Source: Cyanobacteria bacterium OH_PDB_112
GTDB taxonomy: Bacteria; Cyanobacteriota; Vampirovibrionia; Gastranaerophilales; CAJFVJ01
NCBI GenBank assembly: GCA_023457295.1
Contig: JAEWLZ010000024.1
Span: 1-11,166, forward strand
Length of the DNA stretch: 11,166 nucleotides
Reading direction: 5' to 3'
The stretch's first letter is position 1, and every line of letters starts with the position of its first letter. Below, piece after piece: positions 7,242 to 11,166 of this stretch. Below the pieces are notes generated by a model that saw nothing but the letters and a program-made list of their open reading frames with translations, did not search any database and was not told the origin of the DNA. The translations under genes were made by a program, and so were the position numbers.

Positions 7242-7308
7242 AAGTTTCTATCGCAAAGAATTTACTGTTCTGATTTGCAAACAAGCAACTCTGATTCGGC
7301 AATTAAGC

Positions 7309-8847
7309 TTATTTCTTAAATCTTGCCAAAATCTCTTGCGCAACCGGGATTTTAATCCATAATGCAAGCGCAAAATAAAGTATGGTACAAATAATCAAAA
7401 TTGTAGTCAATTCCAAACTCAAATACAATTTTGATTGGAATTCAAAGAGGCTTTTTAAGAAAATCCCTGTAAAATAAACCATAAAAGTAATTGAAGCGGT
7501 TTTCAAAAGAGGTGACAAAAGTGAACTGTACCCCATACGAATTTTCCATCTCAACAAATATCCGAGCATAAACATATTAAAGAAAGTCACAGCCGTAGTA
7601 GCAAGGGTAATTCCTGCCATTCCAAATCTGTCTACACATAAAAAATTCATAATAACTTTAACCGCAATTGAGCCTATTGCCACCATAAAAGGTGTACGAG
7701 AATCATCAAAAGAATAAAAAACTCTTGTTAAAGTATCACGAGCGACATAAGGGATAAGTGATATCGACAAGAAAAGTAAAGCTTTGGTTACCATCATAGT
7801 ATCATAGGCGTCAAACGCTCCACGTTGGAAAAGCAAATATATAGCATCTTTTGCAAACATATATATAAACATACAAATAGGGAAAGCCAAAAACCAAAGC
7901 GTTGAAATACCTTTATTAAAGTACTTTTTTAAAGAGTCCCAATCTTGCTGTCCGATAAAACTTGAAAACATAGGGAACAAAGGAACTAAAAATGCCGTAA
8001 TCAGGACTCCGGCAGGAAATTGATATAGCCTGTTTGAATAGCTGATTGCAGACCAAGCACCTTCTTCCAGTCCTGATGTAAAAAACATATCAATATAAAC
8101 ATTTGTTTGACCAATGGTTGTCGATAAAATAGCAGGAAACAAAACCTCATTTATTTTTCTGATATCTGATGTCAAAAAATAAAAATTCGGATGATAAATT
8201 ATTTTATTTTTAATTAATGACGGCAATTGGAATAAAAGCTGCCCAGTTGCGCCAACTAAAAACCCCCAAGCGAGAACATTCCCGGTGGGGTCATCAGGAA
8301 ACATCCAAAGAGCGATAATTGTTGCCAAACTTACAAAAACAGGTCCTAAACTAGGCGTAATAAATTCTTTATATACATTTGCAATTCCGTATAAAATCCC
8401 TATAACACCGCCTATTAAAACAACCGGCGACATAATTTTCAGATGAACAACAGCTGTTGCTATATAATCATCACTCGCCTGTCTTAAAATAAATCTTAAA
8501 ATAGGTTCGGGAAAAAGATAACACAAAACCGTAAAAACACCGAAAAGCAAAGCAGTACCTGTTATAAAAGCATTAAAAATTTTCAAAGATTCTTCAGGAA
8601 TCTCAACTTCAAAATCTTTTATATGTTTTGAAAAAAACGATATTGTAGCAGTATGAAAAGGTCCGCCTACACCGCCAAGTAGAATTAGAGCAAAAGAAGG
8701 TATATTACAGGCTGTCAAAAAAGCATCCGAAACCATAGAAGCACCATAGGCATTGGCTATTGCCATATCTCTCCAAAATCCGAATACTTTGCTTATTATT
8801 GTCAAAACAGCTATTAATCCTGCTGTTTTAAATAGATTTATTTTCAT
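7309..8847 (-). CDS. murJ: Lipid II flippase MurJ (MviN family)
   Basis: A multi-spanning inner-membrane protein of the MOP/MATE-like superfamily that flips lipid II to the periplasm for peptidoglycan synthesis. Its 512 residues, with hydrophobic helices along the whole length (about 14 expected), match the family. SKVFGFWRDMAIANAYGAS (19-37) and SDAF (40-43) give Arg26 and Asp41, the equivalents of E. coli Arg24 and Asp39, with Lys20 for Arg18. SNRLYQFPAGVL (271-282) keeps the key Arg273, with Gln276 where E. coli has Glu. FQRGAFDAYDT (340-350) and RVFYSFDDSRTPF (375-387) are typical. LLGGVGGPFH (56-65) replaces the E. coli Arg-Arg/EGAFSQAF segment, a variant I associate with cyanobacterial MurJ. 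The ATG shares the four bases ATGA with the stop of the upstream SpoIID-like gene, so translation is coupled, which also explains the lack of its own strong ribosome site. It is the last gene of the three-gene operon. Confidence 0.95.
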   Translation of the reverse strand: MKINLFKTAGLIAVLTIISKVFGFWRDMAIANAYGASMVSDAFLTACNIPSFALILLGGVGGPFHTATISFFSKHIKDFEVEIPEESLKIFNAFITGTALLFGVFTVLCYLFPEPILRFILRQASDDYIATAVVHLKIMSPVVLIGGVIGILYGIANVYKEFITPSLGPVFVSLATIIALWMFPDDPTGNVLAWGFLVGATGQLLFQLPSLIKNKIIYHPNFYFLTSDIRKINEVLFPAILSTTIGQTNVYIDMFFTSGLEEGAWSAISYSNRLYQFPAGVLITAFLVPLFPMFSSFIGQQDWDSLKKYFNKGISTLWFLAFPICMFIYMFAKDAIYLLFQRGAFDAYDTMMVTKALLFLSISLIPYVARDTLTRVFYSFDDSRTPFMVAIGSIAVKVIMNFLCVDRFGMAGITLATTAVTFFNMFMLGYLLRWKIRMGYSSLLSPLLKTASITFMVYFTGIFLKSLFEFQSKLYLSLELTTILIICTILYFALALWIKIPVAQEILARFKK

Positions 8848-10448
8848 ATTTTTGGTCTGTAAACCTCAATCCATACTTTCAAGCCGTCTCCCTCAGAAGG
8901 TAAAAATTCGATTTTATTTTCTCTTTTGATAAATCTGTCCAAATTAATAACTGTTTTTTCGCACAAATCATCCTGAGATAAATTAATCTCAACATTATTT
9001 ATTATAAAAGTAAAGTTTTTTACATTTTTAGGATTCTCTATTATCAAAACACCTTTACCTTCCGGTGAATAAAAATTTTGAGTTATTTTTTCATTTTTTA
9101 AAACAACCGGAAAAGTTCCAATAGCTATGCCGGTATAATAATGCTGCAAAATGTCATCAAAAGATGCTCCTTCCGCCGCCATATGACCTGCCCCAAATTG
9201 GCTCATTCCCACACCATGCCCAAAACCGCCTCCTGAAAAGGTAAATCCCAAGAGATTTCCATTTTCATCAAGATTTTTTTGAATAATAATATTCGCGCTA
9301 TTAAGCATTCTGGAATCTTTTTTAAATATTTTTCTAATAATAAGTTCTTTTCTTACAGTAAAAGAATCTTTATCTGTTTGTATTTCAATAACAATAGCTT
9401 TACCTGACACACCTCTTGAAACGACTTTTATATCCTGCAAATTACCAAAGTCATCTACTTTAAATTTAGGTGAAACAAATCCGCTTTTAGCATTTTGAGC
9501 AAGAGTTTTCTTCAAAATTTCTTCGAGTTCTTTTTTATCCCAACTAACTTCCCATCGATAAAATCTAGATTTTATATCATGACTTTCAGGTGATTTTAAA
9601 TAAAAATTTTCAACATCTTCATCAGACTTTAGCTCAACTATTTTATCTGCTTTACCTCTAAGATAAGGAAGGGCTGCAACAGGTTTTTTATCCCACTCGG
9701 GAGCAAGAAAAACATTTTCGTAATTTTCGGTAAAACCGCCTGCCGTTGAACTATATAAAGCCAAAATCAATTCTCCGTCATACAGCGCAAAAAGTCCTTC
9801 AGTTTTTTTTACGGCGTCATCAGATAAAGGATTTTCTGTATTTGCTCCAAAATAAACTTGAGATTGAACACTGTCACACACATCAAAATTGTGATAAATA
9901 ACTGTCCTTGGGCGAAGTGTGTAATTTCTTGCTGCGATAGTTTGAGCTTTAAGCGCTTCAATACCGAAAGAAACCGGCATTTCGTTGGGAACGACACCTC
10001 TTAGATAACTTTCTAAAGGTAATATATTTACGAGATTAAAACCTTTACATCCATTATCTGCTATTGCTATTTCAAATTTTCCGCGATAAAGAGCCTGTTT
10101 ACCTCCGCGCTTGAGTCCTTGCACAGATAAAAGCCCATTATCAGATGTTTTTATCTCTATAGCGTCTTTTATTTCTCCTTTTATTAAGGTATCGGAATAT
10201 AAAGATAATTTACCGTTATTAAGCTCTATTTTTATAGGCTCGCAAGCCTGCATAGTTGCAATTTCTTCAGAAGTTTTTTTATCATAGACAGCATAATCAT
10301 TGGTCGCAGAAACAGTAATGGTTTGATAATAAAGATTAGAAAAACTGTTATCGCTTATTCCTACCCTTACGATATCTTTATACTCAACCGTATGGGATGA
10401 AGTTAAACCCAAAAAGAAAGAAATTATAACTAAAATAAATTTTTTCAT
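8844..10448 (-). CDS. SpoIID/LytB domain protein (probable peptidoglycan lytic transglycosylase)
   Basis: The family contains SpoIID, which cuts glycan strands stripped of stem peptides, and LytB, an amidase enhancer; both act outside the cytoplasmic membrane. From the ATG at 10448 there are 534 residues, well above the roughly 340 of B. subtilis SpoIID. A signal peptide (MKKFILVIISFFLGLTSS) leads to an N-terminal beta-rich part. The core NILPLESYLRGVVPNEMP (141-158) carries Glu156 at the catalytic position, followed by IEALKAQTIAARNYTL (163-178) and DVCDSVQSQVYFG (189-201). LYSSTAGGFTENYE (231-244) follows. The C-terminal signature FSGGGFGHGVGMSQFGAG (404-421) and ILQHYYTG (433-440) close the domain, and about 95 further beta-rich residues of unknown role remain. 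An in-frame GTG at 10454 would add two residues. The operon with murJ, in an organism that need not form spores, points to vegetative wall remodelling. Confidence 0.92.
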   Translation of the reverse strand: MKKFILVIISFFLGLTSSHTVEYKDIVRVGISDNSFSNLYYQTITVSATNDYAVYDKKTSEEIATMQACEPIKIELNNGKLSLYSDTLIKGEIKDAIEIKTSDNGLLSVQGLKRGGKQALYRGKFEIAIADNGCKGFNLVNILPLESYLRGVVPNEMPVSFGIEALKAQTIAARNYTLRPRTVIYHNFDVCDSVQSQVYFGANTENPLSDDAVKKTEGLFALYDGELILALYSSTAGGFTENYENVFLAPEWDKKPVAALPYLRGKADKIVELKSDEDVENFYLKSPESHDIKSRFYRWEVSWDKKELEEILKKTLAQNAKSGFVSPKFKVDDFGNLQDIKVVSRGVSGKAIVIEIQTDKDSFTVRKELIIRKIFKKDSRMLNSANIIIQKNLDENGNLLGFTFSGGGFGHGVGMSQFGAGHMAAEGASFDDILQHYYTGIAIGTFPVVLKNEKITQNFYSPEGKGVLIIENPKNVKNFTFIINNVEINLSQDDLCEKTVINLDRFIKRENKIEFLPSEGDGLKVWIEVYRPKI

Positions 10449-10456
10449 AGACACAT

Positions 10457-10465
10457 TTTATAACA
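10457..10465 (-). promoter_or_regulatory. Candidate internal extended -10 promoter before the SpoIID-like gene
   Basis: On the minus strand TGTTATAAA (TG at 10464-10465, TATAAA at 10457-10462) forms an extended -10 eight bases before the ATG at 10448, and it overlaps the stop codon of the preceding gene. No Shine-Dalgarno site is visible for the SpoIID-like gene, and no clear -35 either. It may give spoIID-murJ their own near-leaderless transcript, or it may be chance in AT-rich sequence. Confidence 0.25.
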
Positions 10466-11060
10466 AACCGAATAAAAATGGTGCTACAAAATATAACATA
10501 TCCTGTAATTTTGTTGAAAATTTAGCATTGTTTTGATGTTTTACTTTAGGGTAATTTTCATCATAAGCGTAGGAATTTTGCTCAAGATATTGAGCAACGG
10601 TGTTTTGGTCATTAAGCGATTTAAGATTGTAAATTCTGTTTTTGTAAGTCCCGTCTTGAACAGCCCCTATAAGATGATATTCAAGTCTTTCAAGACGAGC
10701 ATCAGGGTTATCATTTTTAAAAGTCCTGTCAAAATTAACTTTTTCTAATGCTGTTATATCGTTCAAAAGATATCCGGGCATAGCAGAATAATTAATCTTA
10801 TCCGCAATTTTATCAACTCTTACAGCTAAATCATCCGAAGAAAAATTTTGATGAAAAAGAGAATTTTCAATCCTATCCAAACGCCTATAAATATCTTCAT
10901 TTTGGTATGATTTAGAATATAACTTATTTTCGATTTGAGAAATTTTGGGATAATTGTTATTATTTTGCGCATAATTTGCTTCCGTCCCATTAACCGTATC
11001 AGCATAAACAGAGGACATCGCAAGCAGCAAAACAGCTACAAGTACGATTTTTTTCCACAT
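10458..11060 (-). CDS. Small exported protein with 21-residue IExxLF-type repeats
   Basis: A 200-residue protein from the ATG at 11060; a TTG at 11069 is possible but would place the AAAAGG ribosome site only about three bases away, against 12 for the ATG. The signal peptide has a Lys-Lys head, a Leu/Val core and SSVYA at the probable cut after residue 20. An Asn-rich stretch (24-37) precedes a tandem repeat of about 21 residues: 40-60, 61-81, a degenerate copy from 82, then 102-122 and 123-142. The pattern is Ile/Leu-x-x-Ile/Leu-Glu, a Leu/Phe core position, an aromatic residue, then Asn/Ser-Asp/Glu and a final Arg. Each unit looks helical and amphipathic. The last 13 residues (188-200) are hydrophobic and end at the stop, perhaps a membrane contact. 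I do not recognise a named family. As first gene of the operon with SpoIID and MurJ, a periplasmic wall-related adaptor is a plausible guess. Confidence 0.8.
   Translation of the reverse strand: MWKKIVLVAVLLLAMSSVYADTVNGTEANYAQNNNNYPKISQIENKLYSKSYQNEDIYRRLDRIENSLFHQNFSSDDLAVRVDKIADKINYSAMPGYLLNDITALEKVNFDRTFKNDNPDARLERLEYHLIGAVQDGTYKNRIYNLKSLNDQNTVAQYLEQNSYAYDENYPKVKHQNNAKFSTKLQDMLYFVAPFLFGLL
10635..10943 (-). repeat. Coding repeat: four clear copies plus one degenerate copy of a 63-base/21-residue unit
   Basis: Copies lie at 10881-10943, 10818-10880, 10695-10757 and 10635-10694 (20 residues). A partial copy (VDKIADKI) follows the second one and the spacer around YSAMPGYLL. Similarity is at protein level only; the DNA has diverged, so the duplication is old and kept by selection on the protein. 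Confidence 0.65.
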
Positions 11061-11120
11061 AATAGCCAAAAACCTTTTTGAGTAAACCTTCTAATATGGT
11101 GCTTTGCTTTAGAATATTTT

Positions 11121-11140
11121 TTAACCCCCGACAAGGTTAA
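11121..11140. repeat. Inverted repeat TTAACC-8-GGTTAA upstream of the repeat-protein/SpoIID/murJ operon
   Basis: Perfect 6-base arms (11121-11126 and 11135-11140) flank the GC-rich 8-base spacer CCCGACAA. The site lies about 60 bases upstream of the first ATG of the minus-strand operon, where an operator could sit. No T-run follows the hairpin in either sense direction (six T's precede it on the plus strand), so a terminator is unlikely. Regulatory role is inferred. Confidence 0.35.
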
Positions 11141-11142
11141 GC

Positions 11143-11165
11143 AATAAAGATAAAATCTCTTTATT
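11143..11165. repeat. Inverted repeat AATAAAGA-7-TCTTTATT at the right window edge
   Basis: Two perfect 8-base arms (11143-11150 and 11158-11165) flank TAAAATC, two bases beyond the other inverted repeat. The stem is nearly all A/T. It could be part of a terminator of a neighbouring gene, a regulator site, or chance; the window ends one base later so the context is lost. Confidence 0.3.
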
Positions 11166-11166
11166 C

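Noticed and set aside
7242..7308. Terminator between the converging EEP-like gene and murJ
   Set aside because: Only four- to five-base stems (TTGC/GCAA, TTAAG/CTTAA) with no following T-run can be drawn.
1..11166. tRNA, rRNA, CRISPR array, insertion sequence or prophage genes
   Set aside because: I found no cloverleaf, no evenly spaced direct DNA repeats, and no transposase or integrase motifs; coding genes fill nearly the whole window.

Overview
The window is a compact, AT-rich bacterial stretch that is almost entirely coding: nine protein genes, no RNA genes, no mobile elements and no CRISPR. It suggests a Gram-negative-type (diderm) bacterium. Signs of this are several signal peptides, a probable PagP-like outer-membrane barrel, UDP-galactopyranose mutase beside glycosyltransferases, and the lipid II flippase MurJ. 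The MurJ carries an LLGGVGGPFH stretch where E. coli has its double-arginine/EGAFSQAF segment. I recall that variant from cyanobacterial MurJ proteins. With the low GC content, the SpoIID-family gene and the IExxLF-type repeat protein, my best guess is a non-photosynthetic relative of Cyanobacteria (Melainabacteria/Vampirovibrionia, for example a gut Gastranaerophilales). This is inference, not proof.

Layout, left to right. 2-1318 (+) is the C-terminal two thirds or so of a SNF2-family helicase/ATPase, cut by the window edge. It converges on 1332-2174 (-), a family 2 glycosyltransferase. A short divergent promoter region (2175-2247) separates that gene from 2248-3336 (+), a GT4-type glycosyltransferase, followed 12 bases later by glf at 3349-4467 (+). 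Together these form a small surface-glycan module, probably one that makes or uses galactofuranose. glf overlaps, tail to tail, the stop codon of 4464-5423 (-), an exported protein whose second half resembles the PagP lipid A palmitoyltransferase barrel. A 186-base divergent gap separates it from 5610-7241 (+), a secreted member of the endonuclease/exonuclease/phosphatase (EEP) fold in which the main catalytic residues appear to be replaced.

The right third (7309-11060, all - strand) reads as one operon transcribed right to left: a small secreted protein with 21-residue repeats, a SpoIID/LytB-type peptidoglycan lytic protein, and MurJ. The last two overlap by the four bases ATGA. This joins lipid II export to peptidoglycan remodelling.

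The most interesting items are the apparent EEP pseudoenzyme, the PagP-like barrel with Asn at the catalytic Asp position, the repeat protein/SpoIID/MurJ operon, and three genes without a good Shine-Dalgarno site that have -10-like boxes placed for near-leaderless transcription. No clearly new multi-gene system could be demonstrated from sequence alone.
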